A program made the position numbers and the translations under genes. Source: Bacteroidales bacterium (lineage in GTDB: Bacteria > Bacteroidota > Bacteroidia > Bacteroidales > VadinHA17). From it: a stretch of 12,213 nucleotides of DNA. A model generated the notes under the pieces. That model made no database searches. It was not told where the DNA came from and saw only the letters and a program-made list of their open reading frames with translations. Of the stretch, positions 1 through 6,711 are shown in pieces. The stretch lies in NCBI GenBank assembly GCA_030692905.1, contig JAUYBT010000231.1, forward strand, positions 1 through 12,213, written 5' to 3'. Every line of letters starts with the position of its first letter. The first letter of the stretch is position 1.

Positions 1-483
1 CCTAAGCTTCCTCCAATGACTGTATCAGGGACCACGGTATTAGCAAACGGGGTTGCGGTCAACGACCCTGCCAGAGATCCATCGGTATCTTCACTTATCT
101 GGGAGATTCGCAGAGAGCGATGCGTTGAGCTTATGTTTGAAGGTTTCCGCAAGAACGACCTTAAACGCTGGAAAAAATACGAATACCTTAAGACTTTAGA
201 GACTAGTGGCCCAACTTCATTGGGGAAGGGTGCTTACGTAGATCTGAATAAATTTTCAGCTGCTACAAAGACCAAGATAAAAGCGGCCGTTAGGTTCGTC
301 TATCCTAACCCTGCCGATTTAAACAAGGGCTTTATCTACAATCTTTATGATGCAAACATGAGAAGAGACTGGCAGCCGGGCAATGCATACTATGAAAGAC
401 AATACCTGAATTCCGTTCCTCTTGATCAGATAACATTATATAGTGATTTAGGTTACGTATTGACTCAGAACCCTGGTTGGTAA
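1..483 (+). CDS. RagB/SusD family nutrient-uptake outer membrane lipoprotein, C-terminal part (5' truncated)
   Basis: The reading frame is open from base 1, so the first internal ATG at 16 is not the true start. About 160 C-terminal residues are visible. SusD-type proteins are surface lipoproteins that cap a TonB-dependent SusC channel and deliver glycans or peptides to it. Two typical SusD signatures are present: the helix reading IRRERCVELMFEGFRKNDLKRW, matching the family's 'ERr.EL.fEG.R..DL.RW' pattern, and the terminal PLDQITLYSDLGYVLTQNPGW, matching the usual 'P...i..n..l.QNPGY/W' ending. The signal peptide, lipobox cysteine and TPR region lie outside the window, as would the susC partner normally found upstream. 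The gene ends just before two hairpin terminators, so it is probably the last gene of its unit. The ligand cannot be told from this fragment. Confidence 0.93.
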   Translation, partial: PKLPPMTVSGTTVLANGVAVNDPARDPSVSSLIWEIRRERCVELMFEGFRKNDLKRWKKYEYLKTLETSGPTSLGKGAYVDLNKFSAATKTKIKAAVRFVYPNPADLNKGFIYNLYDANMRRDWQPGNAYYERQYLNSVPLDQITLYSDLGYVLTQNPGW

Positions 484-506
484 AATTAAGAATGACATAC
501 AATAAA

Positions 507-541
507 ATCAAGGGCACCCTTAAAGGTGCTCCTGATTTTTT
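507..541 (+). terminator. Rho-independent terminator after the susD-like gene
   Basis: A 12-nt arm at 507-518 pairs with 525-536, with one A-C mismatch and one G-U pair around a 6-nt loop. A run of six T at 536-541 follows directly. It begins 24 nt after the susD-like stop codon, as expected of an intrinsic terminator for that transcript. Confidence 0.85.
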
Positions 542-569
542 ATTCAATAATAAATAAATTTTCAGAATC

Positions 570-602
570 AGGCTGTCTTCATTACAGACAGCCTCTTTTC
601 TT
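570..602 (+). terminator. Second intrinsic terminator, in tandem
   Basis: A perfect 9-bp stem, AGGCTGTCT (570-578) with AGACAGCCT (586-594), encloses a 7-nt loop. A T-rich tail (CTTTTCTT) follows. Placed 28 bp beyond the first hairpin, it probably acts as a back-up that insulates the next gene from susD transcription. Confidence 0.75.
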
Positions 603-676
603 AGTTACGCACCACAGAGCGGTGTTTAGTTTTATTATAAATTGTTATTTTTACACCTTACTTTTTAAGATCAGGT

Positions 677-1786
677 ATGGCAAAAAACAGCAGCAGACTG
701 GTTTCCCTCGATATCTTCAGGGGATTAACAGTAGCTTTTATGATTATCGTGAATACCCCGGGCAGCTGGAAATATGTTTATCCGACTTTGCGTCATGCTT
801 CATGGCACGGATGTACACCGACTGATCTGGTCTTTCCGTTTTTTCTTTTCATTGTAGGTGTTTCGATGTGGTACTCACTTAAAAAATACGGACATGAGAT
901 AAATGCAGGTTTAATTCTCAGGATCTTCAGACGAACAGTTACAACCTTTGCCATTGGCCTTTTCCTTGCAATATTCCCTTATTTCGGCAGGGATTACTCA
1001 ACACTCAGGATCATGGGTGTTCTGCAGCGAATAGCTCTGGCTTATGGAATTGGCGCCATTATTTGCCTGACAATAAAGCGAGATTATTTATGGATTGTCA
1101 TAGCTTTTCTTTTAATTCTATATTGGGCTTTACTGGCTTTGTTTGGTGGAGCTGAGCCATTTAGCCTTGAAGGAAATTTAGCTCAAAAGGTCGATGTAGC
1201 AATCCTCGGTAAAAATCATATTTATAAAGGATTTGGGATTCCTTTCGATCCGGAGGGTTTACTAAGCACATTAACCGCCGCAGTTACAGTTATTATTGGT
1301 TATTACACCGGAGAGATCATTGGAAAAGGTTCCGCAAGCGGTAAAACTGTACGTAAGCTTTTGCTATTCGGCGCCGCATCAGTCGGCCTTGGGCTTTTAT
1401 GGAACATGATTTTCCCGATAAATAAGCCATTATGGACAAGTTCTTATGTACTTTATACAGCAGGGCTGGCAATGGGAGTGTTGGCGTTGATTTACCTTAT
1501 CGCTGACGTATTTAAGTTTCAGAAATGGGGTGCTTTTTTCATGGTTTTCGGGACCAATGCTCTTTTTGCATATTTTCTGGCTGGTATCTGGACAAGATTA
1601 ATGATATTCATCAAAATTCCATCGGGCGACGTAAAAATAAGTCTTTATACCTGGTTGTATGAAAAGGTTTGTGTACCTTTTGCAGGTAACATGAATGGCA
1701 GCCTGATGTTCGCATTGATAAAGGTGTTGCTGATCTGGGGTATAGCGATGATTCTTTACAGGAAGAAGGTTCTTATCAGGTTATGA
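677..1786 (+). CDS. nagX: NagX-like multi-pass membrane protein (COG4299, heparan-alpha-glucosaminide N-acetyltransferase family)
   Basis: This 369-residue polytopic inner-membrane protein has about ten hydrophobic segments. Family signatures are RLVSLDIFRGLTVAFMIIVN at residues 7-26, then the R39-H40-A-S-W-H-G-C-T-P-T-D-LVFPFFLF block at 39-58. H40 aligns with the histidine of the HASWNG motif that is the active site of human HGSNAT, an enzyme that moves an acetyl group across a membrane onto terminal glucosamine. Other conserved pieces are FDPEG (190-194), NKPLWTSSY (249-257) and FGTNALFAYF (291-300). Bacterial members are often called NagX and sit with amino-sugar genes; whether they acetylate or transport sugars is not settled. 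The following amgK-like and murU-like genes favour a role with peptidoglycan sugars (inference). The ATG at 677 puts the first signature at the usual N-terminal position. No confident promoter is visible before it. Confidence 0.85.
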   Translation: MAKNSSRLVSLDIFRGLTVAFMIIVNTPGSWKYVYPTLRHASWHGCTPTDLVFPFFLFIVGVSMWYSLKKYGHEINAGLILRIFRRTVTTFAIGLFLAIFPYFGRDYSTLRIMGVLQRIALAYGIGAIICLTIKRDYLWIVIAFLLILYWALLALFGGAEPFSLEGNLAQKVDVAILGKNHIYKGFGIPFDPEGLLSTLTAAVTVIIGYYTGEIIGKGSASGKTVRKLLLFGAASVGLGLLWNMIFPINKPLWTSSYVLYTAGLAMGVLALIYLIADVFKFQKWGAFFMVFGTNALFAYFLAGIWTRLMIFIKIPSGDVKISLYTWLYEKVCVPFAGNMNGSLMFALIKVLLIWGIAMILYRKKVLIRL

Positions 1787-1792
1787 TGGATA

Positions 1793-1841
1793 AAGTAAGA
1801 AGTAAGAAGTAAGAAGTAAGAAGTAGGTAGTAAGGAGTAGG
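1793..1841 (+). repeat. Tandem 7-bp repeat array, unit AAGTAAG
   Basis: Four perfect contiguous copies of AAGTAAG span 1793-1820. Three degenerate copies follow (AAGTAGG, TAGTAAG, GAGTAGG) to 1841. The array starts 6 bp after the nagX stop codon and lies wholly in the spacer before the amgK-like gene. Confidence 0.9.
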
Positions 1842-1854
1842 GGGTGAGTTCGTT

Positions 1855-1889
1855 AAGATAAAAGATAAAAGTAAAAAGATAAAAGTAAT
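1855..1889 (+). repeat. Second 7-bp tandem array, unit AAGATAA
   Basis: Five contiguous heptads read AAGATAA, AAGATAA, AAGTAAA, AAGATAA and AAGTAAT. The array shares its period with the one 13 bp upstream but uses a different unit. It ends 4 bp before the amgK-like ATG, where a ribosome-binding site would normally lie, so copy-number change here would alter the spacer next to the start codon. Confidence 0.85.
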
Positions 1890-1893
1890 TTGA

Positions 1894-2928
1894 ATGAGTG
1901 AAATGAACATTGTATCAGATGGATACAAGGAATTATTCGGGGACTCAGATATTAAAATTGCCGCTTTGCCAAGATCAGGCTCGGACAGAAAATATTTCAG
2001 AATAACTGCAGGAAACAAAAGCGTTATCGGGGCTCATAATCCCAATTTTGAAGAAAACGAAGCATTTATCGGGTTTACAAACCATTTCATTTCAAAGGGA
2101 CTTCCTGTTCCGGAAATATTCGGATATCTTCCAAACAAATTTATCTATTTTCTTAAGGACCTGGGTGACATCAATCTTTATACATGGCTCCATAGCAGAT
2201 CGGATATTACATATTTTGGCAGGGAGACAAAAGATCTGTATCGTAAAATCCTTGATAAATTAATTCTCTTTCAGACTAAAGGTATTAACGACTTGAACCT
2301 TGACCTCTGTTATCCTCACAGAAGCTTCGATCGTCAGTCGATGATGTGGGATATGAATTATTTTAAGTACATGTTATTAAAACTTCTTGCAGTACCTTTC
2401 AACGAACGCCACCTGGAACAGGATTTTAATTTACTGGCAGATTATCTTCTTGAGACTGGCCAGGACTATTTTCTTTATAGGGATTTTCAAACAGCAAACA
2501 TCATGGTAGTGGGAGAGGAGCCATGGTTCATCGATTACCAGGGTGGTAGAAAAGGCGCTCCTCAGTATGATGTTGCTTCATTATTATACGATGCAAAGAT
2601 CCCGATGTCAGAGATGAACCGGGAAGAACTTCTAGTTTATTATATTGATAATTTTTGTTCAGTTTCAAAGGAGGATAAACAAAAATTCAGGGGATATTAC
2701 ACAGGATTCAGCATGATAAGACTGATGCAGGCGTTAGGAGCATTCGGATTCAGGGGCTTATATGAACAAAAACCTACTTTTACAGAGAGTATTGTACCTG
2801 GTGTAGCTTTGCTTCTGCATATGATCGATTCAGCTGAAAACCATATTAAGCTTCCGGAATTGTACCGTACTATCAGGTCAATTCCCTTTTCACAGATGTT
2901 TATTAAACTTACTGACAGTAAACACTAA
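1894..2928 (+). CDS. amgK: AmgK-like anomeric sugar kinase (APH/phosphotransferase family), probable MurNAc/GlcNAc 1-kinase
   Basis: This 344-residue cytoplasmic protein has the choline-kinase/aminoglycoside-phosphotransferase fold. GSDRKYFRI (29-37) fits the N-lobe nucleotide-binding loop. YRDFQTANIMV (195-205) is the Brenner catalytic loop, with D197 as likely base and N202. WFIDYQGGRKGAPQYDVASLLYD (211-233) carries the metal-binding D214 in place of DFG and a conserved D226. The length matches Pseudomonas AmgK, which phosphorylates MurNAc and GlcNAc at C1. The murU-like gene begins 10 bp downstream, the same order as the Pseudomonas recycling pair, and this is the main support for the name. 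Bacteroidota also have relatives fused to a RapZ-like domain; no such domain is present here. ATG 1894 has no Shine-Dalgarno sequence; ATG 1903 is a possible alternative. Without the neighbour it could only be called a phosphotransferase. Confidence 0.75.
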   Translation: MSEMNIVSDGYKELFGDSDIKIAALPRSGSDRKYFRITAGNKSVIGAHNPNFEENEAFIGFTNHFISKGLPVPEIFGYLPNKFIYFLKDLGDINLYTWLHSRSDITYFGRETKDLYRKILDKLILFQTKGINDLNLDLCYPHRSFDRQSMMWDMNYFKYMLLKLLAVPFNERHLEQDFNLLADYLLETGQDYFLYRDFQTANIMVVGEEPWFIDYQGGRKGAPQYDVASLLYDAKIPMSEMNREELLVYYIDNFCSVSKEDKQKFRGYYTGFSMIRLMQALGAFGFRGLYEQKPTFTESIVPGVALLLHMIDSAENHIKLPELYRTIRSIPFSQMFIKLTDSKH

Positions 2929-2938
2929 TCCCTGACCC

Positions 2939-3661
2939 ATGAAAGCAATGATCCTTGCAGCAGGAAAGGGCACGAGGCTTGGAAAGATTACTGAAAGTAT
3001 TCCTAAGGCTCTTGTTGATATCAATGGGAAAACTGCTCTTCAGATGGCAGTTGAGAAATGTTCCGCACATGGCTTTAACGACATAATAATAAATGTTCAC
3101 CATTTCGCTGATATGGTTGAAGATGAGGTAAAAAGTCTCAATAAAATGGGGTTCAGAATCTCTGTTTCGAATGAAAGAGAGATGCTTCTTGAGACAGGCG
3201 GAGGATTATTTAAAGCCAGAGGATTCTTTGATAAAAGCCCTTTCCTTATTTATAACGTAGATATAATTTCTGATCTTGATCTTTCAGCTCTTTACAAATT
3301 CCATCTTGAAAAAAAAGGACTAGCTACCCTGGCAGTAAGGAACCGTCCGGGAAACAAGTTCTACCTTATTGATAAATCCGGACTGATAAAGGGATGGCGC
3401 AACAAAACTACAGGTGAGCAGATACTTACATTAGCGACAGAAGAAGAACTTTCTGAAATAGCTTTTTCCAGCATGCATATTGTTGAACCTGAGATATTTA
3501 ATTACATGTCTGAAGGTGTATACACTATGACAACTCTGTATCTCAAACTTGCTGCTGAGCACAATATATTTACGTTCAGAGATGATGAAGGTTATTGGGG
3601 TGATATAGGAACTCCTGAAAGTCTCGAATATATCAGGAAATTATTCGATAAAAAGAAATAA
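2939..3661 (+). CDS. murU: MurU-like sugar-1-phosphate nucleotidyltransferase, probable MurNAc-1-P uridylyltransferase
   Basis: This 240-residue enzyme has a single NTP-transferase (GT-A-like) domain and no C-terminal left-handed beta-helix. Visible motifs are the nucleotide loop MILAAGKGTRLGKITESIPKAL (4-25, with K23 of the PKAL element), LLETGGGLFKA (83-93), IYNVDII (104-110) with metal-binding D108, and GYWGDIGTPESL (218-229) with D222. The short length and the ETGGG signature match MurU of Pseudomonas, which makes UDP-MurNAc from MurNAc-1-P and UTP and so bypasses early peptidoglycan precursor synthesis. RmlA- or HddC-type sugar nucleotidyltransferases share most of these motifs. The assignment to MurNAc-1-P therefore depends on the amgK-like gene 10 bp upstream, with which it is surely co-transcribed. 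No terminator hairpin follows; the spacer to the convergent trkH contains two heptad repeats instead. Confidence 0.75.
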   Translation: MKAMILAAGKGTRLGKITESIPKALVDINGKTALQMAVEKCSAHGFNDIIINVHHFADMVEDEVKSLNKMGFRISVSNEREMLLETGGGLFKARGFFDKSPFLIYNVDIISDLDLSALYKFHLEKKGLATLAVRNRPGNKFYLIDKSGLIKGWRNKTTGEQILTLATEEELSEIAFSSMHIVEPEIFNYMSEGVYTMTTLYLKLAAEHNIFTFRDDEGYWGDIGTPESLEYIRKLFDKKK

Positions 3662-3663
3662 AT

Positions 3664-3684
3664 TTGGTTCTGGTTTCTGGTTTG
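3664..3684 (+). repeat. Short 7-bp tandem repeat, unit TGGTTTC
   Basis: Three consecutive heptads, TTGGTTC, TGGTTTC and TGGTTTG, begin 3 bp after the murU-like stop codon. They are part of the 78-bp convergent spacer before trkH. Confidence 0.65.
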
Positions 3685-3710
3685 TTTGTACTTAGTTAAG
3701 CCAGATCCGA

Positions 3711-3731
3711 GCGCCCTGCACCCAGTACCGC
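3711..3731 (+). repeat. Degenerate 7-bp tandem repeat, unit GCRCCCW
   Basis: Three heptads, GCGCCCT, GCACCCA and GTACCGC, lie 8 bp beyond the trkH stop codon. The copies are imperfect. They are markedly GC-richer than the surrounding spacer and share only the 7-bp period with the TGGTTTC array 26 bp to the left. Confidence 0.5.
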
Positions 3732-3739
3732 CTCAAAGC

Positions 3740-5185
3740 TCAGAGTTTCCAGAATGTCCTGGTAAAAATAGTGAAGACAGTAATAATTTCCAGCCTCCCG
3801 ATAATCATCAACAGGCTAAGAACTACTTTGCTTGCCTCAGGCATATGGGCAAAATTGCTCATTGGACCAACAGTACCAAGACCCGGACCTATTCCTCCCA
3901 TGCATGTTGCCACTGAACTGGATGCGGTAACCGGATCAACACCTGTTACAACTACTATAATTGTTCCAATTACAAAAAGAAACAGATACAAAACAACAAA
4001 GGAAAGTATGGAAATGTTGGTATTTTCAGCGATGCTCTTCCCATTTAATTTTATGGATGAAATAGATTTAGGGTGATTAAGTTTGAGAAAAGCATTCTTA
4101 ATATTTTTCAGTACAATTAAATGTCTCGCCATCTTTATACCACCGCTTGTTGAACCGGTACTACCACCAGCGAACATCAAAACAAAGATAAGCAGAACAG
4201 CTGTTAAAGGCCAGAGCATATAATCGGCTGAGGCAAACCCGGTACAGGTCAAAATGGAAATAATCTGGAAAAAACCATCACGGAATGATTCCTCAAATGT
4301 TCTGGTCGAGTTAACGAGCAGAATTATTGTAGCAATTGCACCTGCCATTATAGCAACAACAATATAGAACCATAGCTCTTCATTTTGCCTGATTTTCTTG
4401 AAGTTTAACTTCACCAGATAATAATAAATAACCTGGCTTGTGCCAGCCAGGAACATGAAAATCATAACAATATACTGACTGTAAGACGAATAGTACATCA
4501 GGCTGATATTCTTGGTTGAAAAACCTCCGGTAGCAATCGTACCAAAAGAGTGACAAATACTGTCAAAAAGGTTCATTTCACCTATATTCAGCAATACTAT
4601 TTCGGCAAGGGTAAGTCCAAGGTATATAAATAAAATTCTGAATCCGATTGCCTTGGTTTTGGGGTGAATCTTTTCTTTTAGAGATGATTCAAGACTGAAT
4701 AGCTGGTAACCGGTGACCCTCAGGGAAGGAAGGATAATTATTACAAGTACTATGATCCCAATTCCTCCAAACCAGTGTGTCAGACTTCGCCAGAAAAGTA
4801 TCGAATAGGGCAGTATTTCAACATCCTTCAGGATGGAAGAACCTGTTGTGGAAAAGCCTGAAGTTGATTCAAAAAATGCATCAATGAATGAGGGGATAGT
4901 ACCACTTATCAGATATGGTAAAGCTCCTAATAATGAAAAGACAACCCACGATAGGGTAACGGCCAGGTATCCATCCCTGTTGCTGAATTTTTTTGTATCA
5001 GCTTTTCTCGATACAAAATAAAATACTCCTGATATCAATATAGTTATGGCAGCCGACCAGAGGAATGGATAAGGAGACTCTTTATAAATAAATACAACAG
5101 GCAAACAGAAAAAATAGGATATTGTCTCTATCAGCAGAATGGTACTTAATATCCGTAGAATTAACAAAGGATTGATCAGATTCAT
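3740..5185 (-). CDS. trkH: TrkH/KtrB-type potassium uptake channel subunit
   Basis: This 481-residue inner-membrane protein is close to the usual TrkH length of about 483. Four pore loops of the MPM repeats can be seen, each with a central filter glycine: STSGFSTTGSS (107-117), GTIATGGFSTKN (215-226), ILTCTGFASADY (311-322) and ATCMGGIGPGLGTVG (426-440). The helix-breaking stretch MFAGGSTGSTSGGIKMAR (337-354) and the terminal IIGRLEI...FTIFTRTFW (461-479) are also typical. The protein lets K+ in, gated in known systems by a cytoplasmic TrkA/KtrA nucleotide-binding ring. No trkA gene is next to it: a convergent murU-like gene lies on one side and a divergent polyamine gene on the other. The ATG at 5185 gives the normal N-terminus; only a weak GGAAC lies upstream. 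Confidence 0.95.
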   Translation of the reverse strand: MNLINPLLILRILSTILLIETISYFFCLPVVFIYKESPYPFLWSAAITILISGVFYFVSRKADTKKFSNRDGYLAVTLSWVVFSLLGALPYLISGTIPSFIDAFFESTSGFSTTGSSILKDVEILPYSILFWRSLTHWFGGIGIIVLVIIILPSLRVTGYQLFSLESSLKEKIHPKTKAIGFRILFIYLGLTLAEIVLLNIGEMNLFDSICHSFGTIATGGFSTKNISLMYYSSYSQYIVMIFMFLAGTSQVIYYYLVKLNFKKIRQNEELWFYIVVAIMAGAIATIILLVNSTRTFEESFRDGFFQIISILTCTGFASADYMLWPLTAVLLIFVLMFAGGSTGSTSGGIKMARHLIVLKNIKNAFLKLNHPKSISSIKLNGKSIAENTNISILSFVVLYLFLFVIGTIIVVVTGVDPVTASSSVATCMGGIGPGLGTVGPMSNFAHMPEASKVVLSLLMIIGRLEIITVFTIFTRTFWKL

Positions 5186-5211
5186 ACTCAGGTTCCGGAA
5201 TTTTCAGGATA

Positions 5212-5219
5212 CAAATATA
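5212..5219 (-). promoter_or_regulatory. Candidate -7 box (TAnnTTTG) for trkH
   Basis: On the minus strand this reads TATATTTG, an exact match to the Bacteroidetes -7 consensus TAnnTTTG. It would start transcription about 20 nt before the trkH ATG. No TTG-type -33 element was found at the standard 19-21 nt spacing, so only half of the promoter is supported. Confidence 0.45.
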
Positions 5220-5292
5220 ATCAGAAATAGTTTTGTTCTGTTTTCAATTAAAAGGGAAGCTTGTCATTACAATTTTGTATGATAAAAGTTCA

Positions 5293-5322
5293 TTGATTGG
5301 TCATTTTTATATCTTATATTTG
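5293..5322 (+). promoter_or_regulatory. Bacteroidetes-type promoter for the carboxyspermidine synthase-nspC unit
   Basis: TTG at 5293-5295 is followed after 19 nt by TATATTTG at 5315-5322, matching the sigma-ABfr pattern (TTTG, 19-21 nt, TAnnTTTG). The predicted start near 5328 leaves a leader of roughly 95 nt before the ATG at 5423. Apart from a weak 6-bp inverted repeat (5344-5349 with 5373-5378), nothing recognisable was found in the leader. The whole 237-bp spacer from 5186 holds only these divergent promoter signals. Confidence 0.6.
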
Positions 5323-5422
5323 GATCAGCTAAGTAGATGGTACTCTGATGTGGTTTTAATATTTTTTATATTATCAGAATGTTTACATGCTACTTGACTA
5401 ACCTGGTAATATTATTGAATAT

Positions 5423-6616
5423 ATGGGAAAAGTATTGGTTATCGGTGCCGGTGGAGTCGGAAAGGTTGTAGTTCATAAAATGGCTTCTCTGCCGGAGGTT
5501 TTTACAGAAATTATGTTAGCCAGCCGTACAAAATCCAAGTGCGATGCAATTGCTGAAAAAATTGGAAAAGACCGGATAAAAACAGTACAGATTGATGCTG
5601 ATAATGTTCCGCAACTGGTTAAACTGATCAGATCATTTAAGCCTGATATCGTAGTAAATGTTGCTTTGCCTTACCAGGATCTTCATATTATGGATGCCTG
5701 TCTAGAAACAGGTGTTGCATACCTTGATACGGCAAACTATGAGCCTCTTGAAGAGGCTAAATTTGAATACAGCTGGCAATGGGCATATATCGACAGGTAT
5801 AAGAGGGCTGGGATCACGGCAATTCTTGGTTGCGGCTTCGACCCCGGGGTGACCTCAATTTACACAGCGTATGCCGCAAAACATCATTTTGATGAATTGC
5901 ATTACCTGGATATCGTTGATTGTAATGCCGGAGATCATGGAAAACCATTCGCCACAAATTTTAATCCCGAAATCAATATCAGGGAGGTTACGCAAAAAGG
6001 CAAATACTGGGAAAACGGTAAATGGATCATGACCAAACCCCATGAAATACATAAACCATTGAATTATCCCGGGATTGGCCCAAAGGAATCCTACGTAATA
6101 TATCACGAGGAACTGGAATCACTTGTAAAGAATTATCCGACTCTTAAACGGGCGAGGTTCTGGATGACATTCGGACAGGAATATCTTACCCATCTGCGTG
6201 TAATTCAAAATATTGGAATGGCAGGCATTGAACCTGTCATGTTTGAAGGGAGGGAGATAATCCCAATCCGGTTCCTGAAAGCCGTACTCCCCGATCCGGG
6301 AGAACTGGGTGAAAACTATAAAGGTCAGACATCCATCGGATGCCGTATTAAAGGAATAAAGAACAATAAAGAAAAAACATATTATATCTACAATAATTGC
6401 AGTCATGAGGCAGCATATGCTGAGACCGGAACACAGGGAATCAGCTACACAACCGGAGTACCTGCTGCTATTGGCGCTATGATGTATCTGAAAGGCATCT
6501 GGAAAAAACCCGGTGTCTTTAATGTGGAAGATTTTGATCCCGATCCGTTTATGGCTGAGCTTAACAGACTGGGATTGCCATGGGTGGAACTGCATGATGT
6601 GGATCTGGAATTGTAA
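5423..6616 (+). CDS. Carboxyspermidine/carboxynorspermidine synthase (saccharopine dehydrogenase family)
   Basis: This 397-residue cytoplasmic NAD(P)H-dependent enzyme is expected to condense putrescine (or diaminopropane) with aspartate beta-semialdehyde and reduce the imine to carboxyspermidine (or carboxynorspermidine). The Rossmann loop VLVIGAGGVGK spans 4-14. ASRTKSK (33-39), at the end of the second beta strand, fits an NADP-binding pattern. GCGFDPGVTS (136-145) and the tail GIPYTTG-like segment GISYTTGVPAAIGAMM are typical of the LYS9/CANSDH branch of the family. The decarboxylase that uses its product follows 95 bp downstream on the same strand, which separates it from true saccharopine dehydrogenases of lysine metabolism. 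Related gene pairs make spermidine in Campylobacter and Bacteroides. The ATG at 5423 directly precedes the Rossmann strand. Choice of diamine cannot be read from the sequence. Confidence 0.9.
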   Translation: MGKVLVIGAGGVGKVVVHKMASLPEVFTEIMLASRTKSKCDAIAEKIGKDRIKTVQIDADNVPQLVKLIRSFKPDIVVNVALPYQDLHIMDACLETGVAYLDTANYEPLEEAKFEYSWQWAYIDRYKRAGITAILGCGFDPGVTSIYTAYAAKHHFDELHYLDIVDCNAGDHGKPFATNFNPEINIREVTQKGKYWENGKWIMTKPHEIHKPLNYPGIGPKESYVIYHEELESLVKNYPTLKRARFWMTFGQEYLTHLRVIQNIGMAGIEPVMFEGREIIPIRFLKAVLPDPGELGENYKGQTSIGCRIKGIKNNKEKTYYIYNNCSHEAAYAETGTQGISYTTGVPAAIGAMMYLKGIWKKPGVFNVEDFDPDPFMAELNRLGLPWVELHDVDLEL

Positions 6617-6619
6617 AAA

Positions 6620-6697
6620 GGCTACGGGCTACAGGCTACAGGCATCAGGTGATTATCCTGAGATCCCCCTGTCACCTGACGCCTGTCGCCTGTCGCC
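6620..6697. repeat. Facing 7-bp repeat arrays (unit TGTMGCC) forming a large imperfect inverted repeat
   Basis: The left array is GGCTACG, GGCTACA, GGCTACA, GGCATCA (6620-6647), the reverse complement of TGTAGCC-type units. The right array is TGTCACC, TGACGCC, TGTCGCC, TGTCGCC (6670-6697). They face each other, so 6626-6652 can pair with 6672-6698 over 27 positions with four mismatches or wobbles around a 19-nt loop. No T-run follows on the plus strand, so it does not look like a normal terminator. It sits between the stop codon of the synthase and the start of nspC. Confidence 0.9.
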
Positions 6698-6711
6698 TAA
6701 TACTATAATAC

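Noticed and set aside
526..825. 99-codon plus-strand open frame before and within nagX
   Set aside because: It begins in the first terminator and runs into nagX in another frame; its translation has no recognisable family pattern, whereas nagX is clear.
1894..2928. Aminoglycoside-resistance phosphotransferase
   Set aside because: The fold is shared, but the adjacent nucleotidyltransferase and the AmgK-like length make a sugar kinase far more likely.
2939..3661. RmlA/GlmU-type interpretation of the nucleotidyltransferase
   Set aside because: There is no C-terminal beta-helix acetyltransferase domain, the protein is short, and it is coupled to an AmgK-like kinase; RmlA-like activity cannot be fully excluded.
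5228..5235. TAGTTTTG, another exact -7 match on the plus strand
   Set aside because: No TTG lies 19-21 nt upstream, and the 5293-5322 site fits both elements; single matches are expected by chance in AT-rich spacers.
6119..6595. 158-codon minus-strand open frame
   Set aside because: It lies wholly antisense to the well-supported carboxyspermidine synthase and shows no domain pattern.
6620..6698. CRISPR-like or rho-independent terminator interpretation of the inverted repeat
   Set aside because: The heptads are contiguous, with no spacers of CRISPR length, and no T run follows the stem on the transcribed strand.
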